A stretch of 64,000 nucleotides of DNA, from positions 6,160,347 to 6,224,346 of the forward strand of contig OX345641.1 in NCBI GenBank assembly GCA_947044365.1. Direction: 5' to 3'. A program made the translations under genes and the position numbers. Source of the DNA: Petrosia ficiformis. Lineage: Eukaryota; Porifera; Demospongiae; Haplosclerida; Petrosiidae. A model generated the notes under the pieces. It was not told where the DNA came from. It made no database searches and worked only from the letters and a program-made list of their open reading frames with translations. This document shows positions 10,601-20,886 of the stretch, in pieces (position 1 is the first letter of the stretch; the number at the start of each line of letters is the position of its first letter).

Positions 10601-13600
10601 AGCATACTCATTTAGTTTTCACCTCTTCTTCAAGTGTATATGGTAGTAATCTTGATGTATCATTCTCTCCTGATAGTCCACTGGGTACACCTTACAGTAT
10701 ATATGCTGCATTAAAGGTCAGTTAATGTACCTAAGACACATGGTGGGTGTTTCAATACACTAAACTTTGATTCAGTTTTGCTTAGTTAACTAAAACCCCT
10801 TGTAGTAAGGCATTGTGACCTTTAGTTAACTAAACTATAACTAAATTACATGTCTACTGCAATAACTATAACTAGCTAAAATGAAAAATTGCCAATAATG
10901 GATACTTTTAGTTAGTTAACTAAGACTAAAACCCTTTTAGTAAGCCTAATATTGTTTTAGTTATTTTACTATATATAACTAAATTGTGATAAACTAGACA
11001 CACATTTATAACTAAAAGTGGTCATTATTGTCATGATATAACAACACTATAGTATAGTTGACTATAATTTAGAGCTATACTTATACTACACATGTACTGT
11101 ACATGTAGATATGAGTATCAGTATAGGCAACTGCATTGCATTACATGTACCTATACATTACCTGTACATTACCTATACATTACCTATACATTACCTATAC
11201 ATTACCTATACATTACCTATACATTACCTGTACATTACCTATACATTACCTATACATTACCTATACATGTACCTATACATGTACCTATACATTACCTATA
11301 CATTACCTATACATTACCTATACATACATTAGCTATACATTACCTATACATGTACCTATGCATTACCTATACATTGCCTATACATGTACCTATACATTAC
11401 CTATACATTACCTATACATTACCTATACATTACCTATACATTACCTATACATTACCTATACATTACCTATACATTACCTATACATTACCTATACATTACC
11501 TATACATTACCTATACATTACCTATACATTACCTATACATACATTAGCTATACATTACCTATACATGTACCTATACATTACCTATACATTACCTATACAT
11601 GTACCTATACATTACCTATACATTACCTATACATTACCTATACATTACCTATACATTACCTATACATTACCTATACATACATTAGCTATACATTACCTAT
11701 ACATGTACCTATACATTACCTATACATTAGCTATACATACATTACGTATACATTACCTATATACTATATTACGCTATACTTTAAGTTACTGTATGTGTAA
11801 CTGATGATGGCAAAGCTACATGTTCCCATATTAATTTTGGGCTGTATGTACTTCATTTTAGAAAAAAAGAAGAAATGACATCCAAACAATAAATGATAGT
11901 GTTACACTAAATGGTAGTTTTGGTATCCAGATATTCACTTAGTTTAACAAATGAATATCTGGATATTCACTTGCTTTCAGAGAAATGTTGTCATAACTCT
12001 TTTCTAGTGAAATATCAAATATTAGCTCACCATTTTACTGTAACCAATTGCTATACATGTGTACATGTAGATGGTTATAAAAACAGCCAAACTTTTTAAA
12101 ACTATCCATTCAGTACTCTACAGGTGTAGAAAGCCAGTAAGACAGAGCAAATATTCATTGCTTTCCTATTAAGTAATAACACTGTCCACGTGTGTGTGTG
12201 TGTGTGTGTTAACAAAAGTTCTGGACAACTAGCAACATTTGGACTTCGATCAAGCAGACAACAGACTTGAAAATATACAAGGATCAAAATAAAAGGCAGG
12301 CTTTTCCTGAAACCTTTCGGTTTTAAATTTATGACAGTTTTTACAACTCAAGATTGCTGTTTCACCACTTTCAGAAGACTTCTAGTAGCATAAGAGTACA
12401 GAGTACATGAAAACACAATTCATCTTGTTTGAAGGCTATTACTGTTGAATCACAGCTTGAAATCAAGTATACATGTACATTGTAATTTATGTCATGGCTG
12501 TTACAACATCAAGCATTTAGTACAGCATTTGGTCTCTATTTGTACAATATGGTCAGTCACAAGTTAGAGAAACTAAGCTTACATGTATACATGGATTCAT
12601 ACAGGATTTATTGTGTGTGTTTAACACAAAACACACTACTCTTTGGGAGTTTGGGATATCCTCCTTGCTATACTGTGTAGCCATACATATATTATGATTA
12701 CTTAATTTATTTTACCTTTACAAATACCTGTTTTCATAACAGGAAGCTGGTGAGTATATAGTGGAAGCTTACTGTGAGAAGTATAAGTTAAGTGTAGTGG
12801 TTCTTCGTCCCTTCTCTGTGTATGGTCCATGGGGAAGACCTGATTTAGAAGTGTATAAAATGGCACTAAACATACAAAATAAGGAAACAGTTGAAATTTA
12901 TCAGTATAATAAGTATGTATGATTTTGTCTGTGAAACGAAAATGTGTAACTATTATGAAAATGTGTACTTTATGTTTTGGTTTCAGTTTCATTTAGTTTC
13001 TTAAAATTTGATATATATATATATATACATGTATATAATTATATGTATAATTGTTGCTGATCATGTGACCTGTGGCCAATCAGAGTGCAGATAATGTGTC
13101 GCTTGATTGACCATTAAATCACTTATTGCACAGTGCACACCTCCGTGCAATAAGTAGATATTGCACACTTTGCTCACTAACGAAGCTGCTCCAACAACAG
13201 TGGTAGTTCACCAGATTGTCAATGAACACACTTGACAGTGCATTGCGTGTTTCAACGTAGCACTTGGGGGCTCAATAAAGGTCTCGTTTACATAACGCAC
13301 TTGCCTTAGGTTCGTGCATTATGTAAACTCAACCTTTATTGCCCCACCCTCGTGCTACATTAAAACACATAATCACAGTAAAGTGTGTTGTAACTATTAC
13401 TTATTGTACATGTAGATCAATTTTGTCCCTATAGCATGCTAGCATTGTGCTGCACCCCACACTATTTTTACAACAAATTATTTATTTGCATTATTAAAAA
13501 TGGTGGTGCTTTTTCAGCACACAAAATGGTTGTAAAGCTATATTTCAAGAGGAAGGAAAGAGATGAAGAGAGTCAGGGAAGATTCGGGGGGTGGTCTGTT

Positions 13601-15495
13601 GGAGCTTTGAGTGAGGATAACATAATCACCATTCCACTTTTATTTCCTGGGGAAAACACTGTACATGTACAAGTAGCTGTAGTTGTTTCATTGAATTAAC
13701 TATTTAGTAATAAAGTACATGTACATGTAGGTTTTGTAAATAAAACAAAATCTAACAATCAAAGAGCCAAATACACTGCGCTTTGGGTGTGTGGGATAAG
13801 CTCCTCAATGCTACTTTTTTGACTCTCTGTTTGGTCTCTCTGTCTTCGTTTCTCTTTCTCTGTTTCTGTCTTTCTCTGTCTCTATCTCTCTTTCTCTGTC
13901 TCTATCTCTTTTTCTCTCTCTCTCTCTTTTCTCTCTCTGTCTTTCTTTCCTCTCTCGGTCTCTCTGTCTGTGTCTCTCTTTCTCTCTGTCTCTCTTTGTC
14001 TCTCTCTGTCTCTCTGTCTCTCTCTCTCTCTGTCTCTTTGTCTCTGTCTCTCTTCTCTCTTTATTTACAGATTGTCTGCTAGTAGAGACTTCACATATAT
14101 TGATGATATTGTAAATGGTGTGTTACTAGCAATGGATTACAAACCTAAACGTTGTAATGAAGTATATAATCTTGGTCATGGTGAACCTGTTTCATTTGAT
14201 AGTATCTACTCTTTATTACAAAAGGAACTTGGAAGGAGTACTGCTAATGTGATTATTTCACTTCACCTCATATTTAAAAGCAGATAATACATGTACATGT
14301 ACAATGGATATATACAGTACATGTACATGTACATGTGTATGCATACCAATATTATATTCTGCAGTATTTTATATTAATGTTTACTCCTACATTTTGCAAA
14401 TATAATTCATCATGTTAGCAAATATTAATAAGTTCATGCAGAATAGTCATTCATACATTTATTTGTTCATTATTCAGCCATTTTGTCTCAGCAAATTCCA
14501 ATGACATTTAGTATCCATGAAGATCAGTGTGTAGACAACAAAATGTGTTATTAATATTTGACAAATCATTTTGATCAAACACTTATACAGTACATGTATA
14601 TGTCAATATAAGGTTGATCAAACACTTATACAGTACATGTATATGTCAATATAAGGTTGATCAAACACTTATACAGTACATGTCAATATAAGGTCACCAT
14701 GCAGTAACAGTAATTACCTTAGTTCTGTTGTCAGTATATAGTATAGTAATTACTGTCTCACTACTGTGGTGTTCAATTGACAAGTATACCAATTACTGTC
14801 AAAACTACTGTTGAACTACATGTACTGTAGCATAGAAATGAAACTACTGAGTAATCACTGTACTGTATGGTGAATTTGTATTAACTTGTATTGTAAATAT
14901 ATTTAAATGTTCTCTATACTGGCTAAAGTCTGCTCACATTCATAATGTCCTAAACATTAGGTTGTGATGACTTTATGTATAATATAGTGTATACATACAG
15001 TGTAATGTCATAAAGTTAATGCATCATTATACTGTAACTCCAGAATGAAGCAATGGATTGAAAATTGACACATACAAAAAAGAATGGGAAGGTTAATTAT
15101 ATGAAACTCGTGGTTAGATTTGTTCATCATTCCAACTAAAGTTACATGTACATGTATGTACATTTTTCTGAGGTCAAAATGAATGTGACCGTTTTTGTAT
15201 GGAAGCCAATGAAATTTGATATCTAAGTTACCTGATCGTGAATCTTCCTGGATCCAAATTTCAATGGCTTCATGCACAAAATGGATGAGTGTTCAACTTA
15301 TTCTTTAAAGTGGTTAATAATAATATGATCACATGATTACAACTACAATTAAAATTTGTCTTGTATACTTTGTGATCCTCTTTTTTATGCAGAAATATAT
15401 ACCTCTTCCAAGTTATGAAGTACCTGTTTCTCATGCTGATATATCTCTCTCTCAACAAGTACTTGGATACCAACCAAAAACTAATGTTGAGGAAG
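5518..15495 (+). CDS. UDP-glucuronate 4-epimerase-like NAD-dependent epimerase/dehydratase
   Basis: An extended-SDR enzyme expected to interconvert UDP-glucuronate and UDP-galacturonate using bound NAD. I assembled seven exons with canonical GT/AG borders and matching phases: 5518-5587, 6676-6828, 9347-9540, 10603-10716, 12743-12912, 14071-14248, 15393-15495. This gives about 327 codons. Residues about 5-20 (RVLILLVVLYATAAG) are hydrophobic, suggesting a signal or Golgi anchor. The Rossmann glycine motif is LITGSAGFIGFH. The catalytic region reads VFTSSSSVYG and then YSIYAALK, so the Ser, Tyr and Lys of the YxxxK site are present. SVYGPWGRPD and SRDFTYIDDIVNGV are typical of the GAE/CapI branch. 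Exon 7 covers the C-terminal YIPLPSYEVPVSHADIS segment. The last exon is unresolved: exon 7 ends in phase 1, and the two candidates (15829 and 16301) are discussed separately. Introns are 1-2.5 kb and packed with repeats. A different UDP-sugar epimerase of the same subfamily is the main alternative. Confidence 0.88.
5806..6185 (+). mobile_element. Internally deleted hAT transposon in epimerase intron 1
   Basis: A 380-bp element with terminal inverted repeats TAGTGATGGGTGATAT on the left and TAGTGATGGGCGATAT from the right end. It is flanked by near-identical 8-bp duplications (ATAAATTT at 5798-5805, ATAAATTA at 6186-6193), the hAT signature. Inside, from about 5951 to 6070 on the plus strand, translation gives VPSERLFSKAG followed by RNRIKVKNVDMMLFLNKY. 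This is the C-terminal hAT dimerisation motif, interrupted by a stop. It is therefore a deletion derivative that keeps only the 3' end of a transposase. Confidence 0.82.
7530..7616 (+). repeat. tRNA-derived SINE-like sequence
   Basis: On the plus strand a pol III box A (TAGCTGAGTTGG, 7552-7563) and box B (GGTTCGAATCC, 7596-7606) are spaced as in a tRNA. The anticodon stem TCTGT/ACAGA pairs perfectly and the T-stem GTGGG/CCCAC is intact. The acceptor arms (ACCTTTG and CTGAGGC) pair poorly, the D-stem is weak, and position 33 is C instead of U, so it is not a functional tRNA. Immediately upstream a second box A (CCAGCTGAGCTA, 7533-7544) and a box B-like motif face the opposite way. A (CTTT)n tract follows within 40 bp. 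Confidence 0.6.
7651..7685. repeat. (CTTT)n microsatellite
   Basis: About eight tandem tetramers, just downstream of the tRNA-derived sequence. It may be that repeat's tail. Confidence 0.9.
8308..8584. mobile_element. Tc1/mariner-type MITE, TA target duplication
   Basis: A 277-bp element. The left terminus begins CAGTACCTGACATTATTAAG and the right, reverse-complemented, CGGTACCTGACTTTATTAAG. The inverted repeats continue to about 29 bp. TA dinucleotides flank both ends (8306-8307 and 8585-8586). The CAGT-like start and TA duplication are typical of the Tc1/mariner superfamily. There is no coding sequence. Confidence 0.75.
8617..8668. repeat. Perfect 18-bp inverted repeat (hairpin)
   Basis: Arms CTTGAACACACCCATCTT (8617-8634) and its exact complement (8651-8668), with a 16-nt AT-rich loop. 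Confidence 0.9.
9055..9215. repeat. Degenerate tandem repeat, about 30-40 bp unit
   Basis: About four imperfect units carrying CAGCCACCATGGCTTAGAAA-like cores. A poly(A)/poly(G) tract follows at 9222-9241. Confidence 0.6.
10024..10294. mobile_element. MITE, family 'TTAGTACAG' copy B
   Basis: The terminal inverted repeats are about 36 bp, with the common core TTAGTACAGTTGCAAGGAT at 10041 and its exact complement ending at 10272. The imperfect outer part matches AATAAC..TTTA.TGGTTAG on both sides. It lies in epimerase intron 3 and is related to the copy at 3699-3963. Confidence 0.65.
10310..10450. repeat. Dispersed repeat, copy 1 (second copy at 14701-14880)
   Basis: It shares a long diverged match with 14701-14880 in the same orientation, for example GTGGTGTTCAATTGACA and ACTGTACTGTATGGTGA in both. 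The two copies lie in introns 3 and 6 of the epimerase gene. No coding potential is seen. Confidence 0.65.
10755..11052. mobile_element. AACTAAAA-rich MITE, copy 1
   Basis: Packed with TTAGTTAACTAAAA motifs and ending AACAACACTATAG. It matches the inverse complement of the element at 15860-16142, including CCAATAATGGATACTTTTAG. It lies in epimerase intron 4. Its left end is eroded. Confidence 0.6.
11147..11770. repeat. 11-bp minisatellite (ATTACCTATAC)n
   Basis: Over fifty tandem units of ATTACCTATAC, with variants that insert ATGTACCTATAC or ATACATTAGCTATAC. It lies in epimerase intron 4. Because the unit is not a multiple of three and lacks stop codons in any register, all three plus-strand frames stay open and give the same repeating peptide. 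The open frames here are artefacts, not genes. Confidence 0.95.
12189..12210. repeat. (GT)n microsatellite
   Basis: A short GT dinucleotide run. Confidence 0.9.
13100..13385. repeat. Fold-back (inverted-repeat) element in epimerase intron 5
   Basis: Two inverted-repeat pairs are present. A small one pairs ACTTATTGCAC with GTGCAATAAGT (about 13120-13155). A large one has about 50-bp arms at roughly 13249-13303 and 13317-13372, including GTTTACATAACGCAC against GTGCATTATGTAAAC and CAATAAAGGT against ACCTTTATTG. This is a MITE or snap-back element. No coding region is seen. Confidence 0.65.
13830..14068. repeat. Polypyrimidine (TCTC/TCTG) tract before epimerase exon 6
   Basis: About 240 bp of CT-rich simple sequence running into the exon 6 acceptor at 14070. 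It gives a Ser/Leu-rich open frame that is not a gene. Confidence 0.9.
14572..14692. repeat. Tandem repeat, three units of about 47 bp
   Basis: Three consecutive copies of a unit containing TTGATCAAACACTTATACAG and GTCAATATAAGG. The third copy is shortened. It lies in epimerase intron 6. Confidence 0.85.
14701..14880. repeat. Dispersed repeat, copy 2
   Basis: A diverged direct copy of 10310-10450, slightly longer because of an insertion that includes TAATTACTGTCTCACTACTG. Confidence 0.65.
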
Positions 15496-15828
15496 GTACA
15501 ATTACAAGTACATGTATAAGCACTTTTGACTCTGTACTAAATAGTAAAGAAATACATGTACATGTAATGATAATATCATTATATTCTATTACTGTAATCA
15601 GATCATTATCGATCATTATTGGACATTATTTCAAGTATCAGTATTAGTTATTTCTGAAAGATGTAACTCGTACTGTAATAAGTGTACTTCGGACTACTAC
15701 AATACTAAAGTACGTTCACGTTGAGTTGGCACCAAACTAAATTTATTTATCAATCTTATCATCGACGCCTACAGAAAGAACAATGTACCTGGGCAAAGTC
15801 GGCACATGAAGCGTGGCAAAACTTTTAG

Positions 15829-15874
15829 TTTGTTTAATTATATTCATGATTGGTATGATCTAGTGTTGTTTTAG
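15829..15874 (+). other. Candidate terminal exon of the epimerase gene
   Basis: After an AG at 15827-15828, one frame reads LFNYIHDWYDLVLF then TAG. This resembles the C-terminal helix of GAE-type epimerases, which usually end with an aromatic W-Y pair. It needs two bases from the previous exon, whereas exon 7 ends in phase 1 at the GTACAA donor (15496), so the join is one base out. The alternative acceptor at 16300, with a strong pyrimidine tract, gives an in-phase but minimal tail (V-S-stop). Either the ancestral last exon was damaged or the true donor was missed. Confidence 0.35.
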
Positions 15875-16142
15875 TTTGACAATGATGACTACTTTTAGTT
15901 ATAGTTATAGTATGCTTGGTTTCTCAAACTATTAGTTATAGTTATAGTGAAATAACTAAAATAATATTAGGCTTACTAAAAGGGTTTTAGTTTTAGTTAA
16001 CTAACTAAAAGTATCCATTATTGGCCAATTTTTATTTTAGTTAGTTATAGTTATTACAATAGACCAGCTATTTAGTTAACTAAAAGTCACAATACCTTAC
16101 TAATAGGTTTTAGTTATAGTTACAGTTAACTAAAACAACACT
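15860..16142. mobile_element. AACTAAAA-rich MITE, copy 2, with intact termini
   Basis: The terminal inverted repeats are CTAGTGTTGTTTTAGTT on the left and AACTAAAACAACACTAG on the right. TGATC occurs just outside or at both ends (15856-15860 and 16145-16149), a possible target duplication. It is the inverted counterpart of 10755-11052. The stop codon of the candidate last epimerase exon falls inside the left terminus. Confidence 0.7.
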
Positions 16143-16432
16143 AGTGTGATCAATTATATTAATTGCTTTGTCATTAATTAATGTTTGGAAAATTGATACA
16201 GTACCACTGCAGATGCTAAATGTGGCATTGCTACTGACTTGTCACTTTCAAACAGTCACCCTACTGCTTAGGTAACAAACCATGCTTTTTGTATTTGTAG
16301 TTTCTTAGAATGTCTTTTGCTGAACTAAGTAAGACAAAAGGCACCGATGTTTAAAATGTGGAAGAATGAAATGTGGGCGTTGGCGGTCTGGACTACTAAA
16401 CTGTCAAAGTGCTCACCTTCCTGTCTTCCTGC

Positions 16433-16502
16433 TATATAAATTCTACACAAATGGTTTACTTAGAAAATCTTCTTTCCAGCATGAATAATGAGAGTGAATA
16501 CG
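16433..16502 (+). promoter_or_regulatory. Candidate promoter and first exon of the ankyrin/ROCO-like gene
   Basis: TATATAAA at 16433-16440 is followed 40 bp later by an ATG at 16481. The frame reads MNNESEY and then meets a GTGAGA donor at 16503 (phase 1). The geometry suits a TATA-driven first coding exon. The next recognised ankyrin exon (20887) starts in phase 0, so at least one further exon would be needed. I could not find it, and the assignment is tentative. Confidence 0.3.
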
Positions 16503-18134
16503 GTGAGAGTTGTTTAAATGTTCCGTCCACAAATAATTTGATTAAATATGGACACGAATATTGAAATTCAAAAATGTATCCGGGCATTGCTCGGGCCTGC
16601 CTGGGCCAGCCTGGGCCTGCAGGCACCTATGAGTCTTATATGATTTCCAGTATCATAGTCCGTGTAATTTAAAAATAAATATAAATGTGACTGTTCATGT
16701 GAAAAGGTACAACTCATCACAGAATACATATTCAGTCATTCTATAGAGAAATACAGTGAAACCCCTCTTATCTGAATGCTATACTTATTGGCACCTCCTT
16801 CCTTCGGGCAACAGAGGAAAAAAAAAGAAAAAATATCTCTTAAATCTAAAAGGGCCGTGACCATATGTACATGTTTGAGGACTTGTGATTCACATCATAG
16901 TTAGCTTTCCGGAGAGAGGCTTCTTAGCTGGGGAAAAGAAGTTGTTTCTTCAGAAAACAGCTAAATATTCAACATAATGTACAATATGTAACCCTTCATA
17001 TGTAACCCTTCATGATGCAGAATCTACATGTATTCAGATGGTACACATCAAAATGTGTTTATTGATGTGAAGTATGAACCAATTTGCAATATTTCAATCA
17101 CAATTCTGTAATTAGGAGTTAAGTTTGGCTGCTTTCAAAGTTATGGGCAGTTTAAAAGATACAGCCACCTCTTGGTTCCACACTGCCCTGAAAAGATGGG
17201 TTCCGTTATACAATGGAAGTTGGTATCATTAGACTCCTTGACTAATATGTTTAATGTACAAAATATGTGAATAGTGATTAAATGTACTTGACAAAAACAT
17301 GAACGTCTACTTGAAATTTGTAGTCATAATTATGCTATATAATATAATGTATACTCTATTGTTGAGATATGAGTTGTACCATTTTGTATTGATGATCACA
17401 TAATATACCATATGTTGGAAAATGTGTGTGAATATGAAATTTAAAGCCATTTGTAAAAATAAAAATCACTAATGTTATAGTACAATTATGTTTGCATTGT
17501 AGGAAAACACATGAATCCACAACATGTTGTTATATAATTAGTTCAAGAAAGATTATTTTCTTACAAGCCCAAATGGGACACTACATGCATCTTTGAGAGT
17601 CCCATTATCTGCCATTGATTGAAATCAGTGAAGCCATTGGATATTAATGTCGATTTATTCAAGCTAAGAAAGTTAGAGCAATGTATGTTGTCTTCACACC
17701 TGAAGAAAAGGTGAAGATAGCCAAATATAGACATGATGACCCTCTTATAGCTTTCTGAATTGAACTCTTGTGCCATTCAAGCACATTGACTAAACATGGG
17801 AATAAACTAATAACATTGTTGGGTTTGGTTTATACTATATAAATTAATGCTGGGTGATAGTAATTAGTATTTAGGAATATTTAAAATCATGAATACTCTA
17901 TAAAGGGCTATTCACTAAAATATTCCTAATGAACACATTTCAGAATAGTGTATACCGGTATATAAATCTTACTAAGCTTTTTTTATCAGTTAGGGTTCTA
18001 ATATATTAACCTATTATACTGATACATAGTAATAATAATTGTAATACTAATGTATAGGGTATGTTTGTGGTAGGAAAGGTCATATGGACTTACATATTAT
18101 ATCTGTCCTAGATTTAGGGAACATGCATGTATAC
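16503..18134. other. Non-coding stretch, probable intron
   Basis: No convincing exon is seen. Near 16750 a TA followed by CAGTGAAACCCCTC, together with TTTCCGGAGAGAGGCTTC near 16909, resembles the end of a pogo/Tigger-type DNA transposon. No matching right end was found, so it is at most a truncated remnant. A small GC-rich patch lies at 16590-16625. Confidence 0.35.
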
Positions 18135-20413
18135 TAAAGATGTACCGATATGGTTTTTTACCGATATTCCGATAACAGATATAATAGCATGTTGTATTAC
18201 CGATACCGATATAAACCGATCCGATAATTACCATCTATTAGATGGCAACTCTAACTCACTCACATAACTCACTCTTCATGTTTTATCATCTTCAGACCAT
18301 TTCAAAACAGAAATAAATGATTGGAATAACTCAAGATAATAATAATTATAATCAATAAATATACGAAGTACTATTATTTTTATTGTTGACTGATACTAAA
18401 TCTAAGGGGTTCAGTATGTGTATTTATCTCCAACAAGTGCAAAGTTATTCTTTATATACAGGAGCATTTCTGCCTTTTCTGGAGCCAAACAGGATCGTCG
18501 ATCATCATATATTTGTCCTGCACCAGAAAACAACCTTTCTGATGGAACACTTGTTGGAGGGGCACAAAGATACTTTTTAGCTAAATCTGAAAGTTTTGGA
18601 GAACGCTCCTTATTTTGATTCCACCATAGGTAAGGATTCCCCTTCTTAAAATCGATCAAACATTCACCTAAATATCTGTCAACCTCATCACTTGTCTGAA
18701 TCTCATCTATCCCAGATTCTTCAAGTATTTCAGAAAAACATGTCCACAGATCACTTGTATTCTTAGATCCTTCTTGTTCTGTGTGGGGCCTTTTCGCAGG
18801 AGGTTCATCATGGTTCTCTATTGCACAATTTTGCTTTAATATACGTTTAGCTTCACTACGAACACTGTTTGTGGTAAAAAATTTGTCTTTGTATCTGGGA
18901 TCTAATGCTGTAGAAAGCAAAAGAAACTCCTCATTTTCCATGTTTTCAAACCGCCTATTTAATGAATCCAACATTTCTGACTTCATAGTCCGAACACTGC
19001 TATCATTGTCATGTTTATCTAAGTATCTAGCAAGTGCTCGAACAATTGGTATCACCACTGATATACATGCTGTTTCATAGGAGACAGTACGTGTTATTTC
19101 CTCTATAGAATTCAATGTGGATATAACTTTTTCTGCTAAATCAAACTGATATGCTGTAAGCTGTGGAATTGCACCGTCTGCAGCATACACAGCAATAGCT
19201 ACCTTTTGTTCTACGATAGACTGGATCATGTAGAGTGTGGAGTTCCACCTCGTTTGCTCATCTTGCTTCAAACGATGTTGTGGTAACTTCAAATTTTCCT
19301 GAATCTTTCTCAAGCTATCATAGGCCACAGATGAATGTTTAAAATGTCCAACTATACAACGACAAATTCTTAACATATTGATTACAGCTTGTTGTGCAAG
19401 AACTCCATCATGTACAACAAGCTGAAGTGTACGGGCAAAGCAACCAAAGCTAGATAAAGAAGCATCTCTCGTTGGTTTACCCATGTTTCAGCCATTACCA
19501 CGAAGGACAAGATGTACTGAAGCTTTTGATATTTCCCATGTTTCAAGCATACTATCAATCATTAAACCAATGTATTCAATTGTGTGAGATTCATCAAGGA
19601 CTTGAGCATGCAGAACAGCAGAGTATCTCTGAAAGTTATCGGTCAACCAGTGGGCTGTTAAACTGAGGAGAGATTCATTATTTAGGTCAGTACTCCAAAT
19701 ATCTGTAGTTAAATTTATTGATTCCACACATGATATCCTCTTCTTCACTTCAACATCCATCCCAGCTTTTATTTTAGGTAAAACAGTGTAAGTAACATAC
19801 TTTCTACTGGGCAACTGGTACCTTGGTTCCAGACAGTGAAGTAAACGGGTAAAACCAACATCCTCTACAATGGAAAAAGGCTGTGTATCGAGGGCAATCA
19901 TCTCGCCAATTAGTTGGTGTGTTTTCTTTGCTCTGGGATCGTTTATGTCCCATACTTTAACGCGATCTTGACTTTCTTCTAAGATAATCTGTCTTAAAGG
20001 TTTGGCTTGCCTTATCTCTTTCCTTTTAGCGTCTTCATCCTCCTTATTCTTCAGATATTCTGAATACTTACTACGATTACACGATTCCAGGTGCTTTACA
20101 ACATTAGTAGTTGTGTAGCTCTTTTTGTCTTTCCCACTATGGGCAACAGATTTGTTGCATAATTTACAAATGGCAAACCTTTCATCACTAGCAACTTCAA
20201 AATACTCCCATATTGGTGAACGCTTAGCCATTATGAGGAATTGATAACGTCTTGACGAACTTTAACAGTTGTAGAAAAAAACCCACATGGCTCCCGTTAC
20301 TGCGCATGTGCAAATATAATAATTTTATTTCAATAAAATTCGATACAGATATTTACCGATAAACATGATATCGGTACCGATCCGATTATTAGACCGATAA
20401 TCGGCACATCTCT
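18135..20413 (-). mobile_element. hAT-family DNA transposon, complete with TSD
   Basis: A 2,279-bp element. The left end is TAAAGATGTACCGAT and the right end, reverse-complemented, TAGAGATGTGCCGAT (13 of 15 identical). Both are followed by clusters of CCGAT motifs that look like subterminal transposase sites. A perfect 8-bp target duplication, ATGTATAC, flanks it (18127-18134 and 20414-20421). It encodes a BED-finger transposase on the minus strand. Length, ends, duplication size and protein all agree with a recent autonomous-type hAT insertion. Confidence 0.95.
18411..20231 (-). pseudogene. hAT transposase with BED zinc finger, one in-frame TGA
   Basis: A single frame of 606 codons from ATG (20229-20231) to the final stop at 18411, broken only by a TGA at 19488-19490. 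Residues 22-51 form a BED-type zinc finger (C22, C25, H47, C51). A central catalytic-type block includes LTTDIWS near residue 176. The second half has RWNSTLY, and the C-terminus carries the hAT dimerisation motif PTSVPSERLFSGAG. There are no frameshifts. The TGA sits inside the motif that in relatives continues as an uninterrupted '..N..NM' block, so it is most simply a single nonsense mutation. Both flanking halves are otherwise full length for ZBED-like hAT transposases. Transcription would start inside the element from its right end. Read-through or a sequencing error is possible. Confidence 0.9.
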
Positions 20414-20421
20414 AATGTATA

Positions 20422-20886
20422 CCATATCTCCTGGTCTCATCCTCAGTTACCCACTCACTTAATATGTGAGAAATGGCAAATTCCTTGATATTAAGGCTGA
20501 TATCAGACTAACCTATGAGAATGTTCATGTAGATTTGTGATTTCATGATATTATAACACAATAACAAATATAATATTATGAACTATAAACCTTCACCATC
20601 AGTTGAAACTAATGGCCATCCTCAGTTTCAATTGATTTCGTTCATTATGTATAACAGTGATAATTCATGAGGTTAATACTCCTCAACTAATACTAATAAC
20701 ACATGAATACAATTAAGTCAACTGTATGAAATATCAACCAAGATATCCTATTCATGTGTAACTTATACCCAAAACTATATTAATTTTAATTAACTATTAT
20801 AATTATAAGAGTCACCAAGTTGTATGTCACAATTGTTCGTTCTTTACTGTACTAATTATAACTATTTATTTCTCTTTCACTATCAG
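20422..20886. other. Non-coding stretch before first ankyrin exon
   Basis: AT-rich sequence resembling the introns upstream of the later ankyrin exons (for example around 21780-22040), which suggests that the exons arose by intron-plus-exon duplication. No exon is recognised. Confidence 0.5.

Noticed and set aside
11092..11804. Overlapping plus-strand open frames of up to 222 codons
   Set aside because: All encode the same peptide from the 11-bp minisatellite in an epimerase intron.
13783..14082. A Ser/Leu-rich open frame that looks like a membrane protein
   Set aside because: Translation of a CT-rich polypyrimidine tract just before the exon 6 splice acceptor.
17561..17776. A 71-codon minus-strand frame
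   Set aside because: No recognisable domain, no splice context, AT-rich; likely chance.
19488..19490. In-frame TGA in the hAT transposase as a possible selenocysteine codon
   Set aside because: No SECIS-like structure was noticed and transposases are not selenoproteins; a nonsense mutation is simpler.
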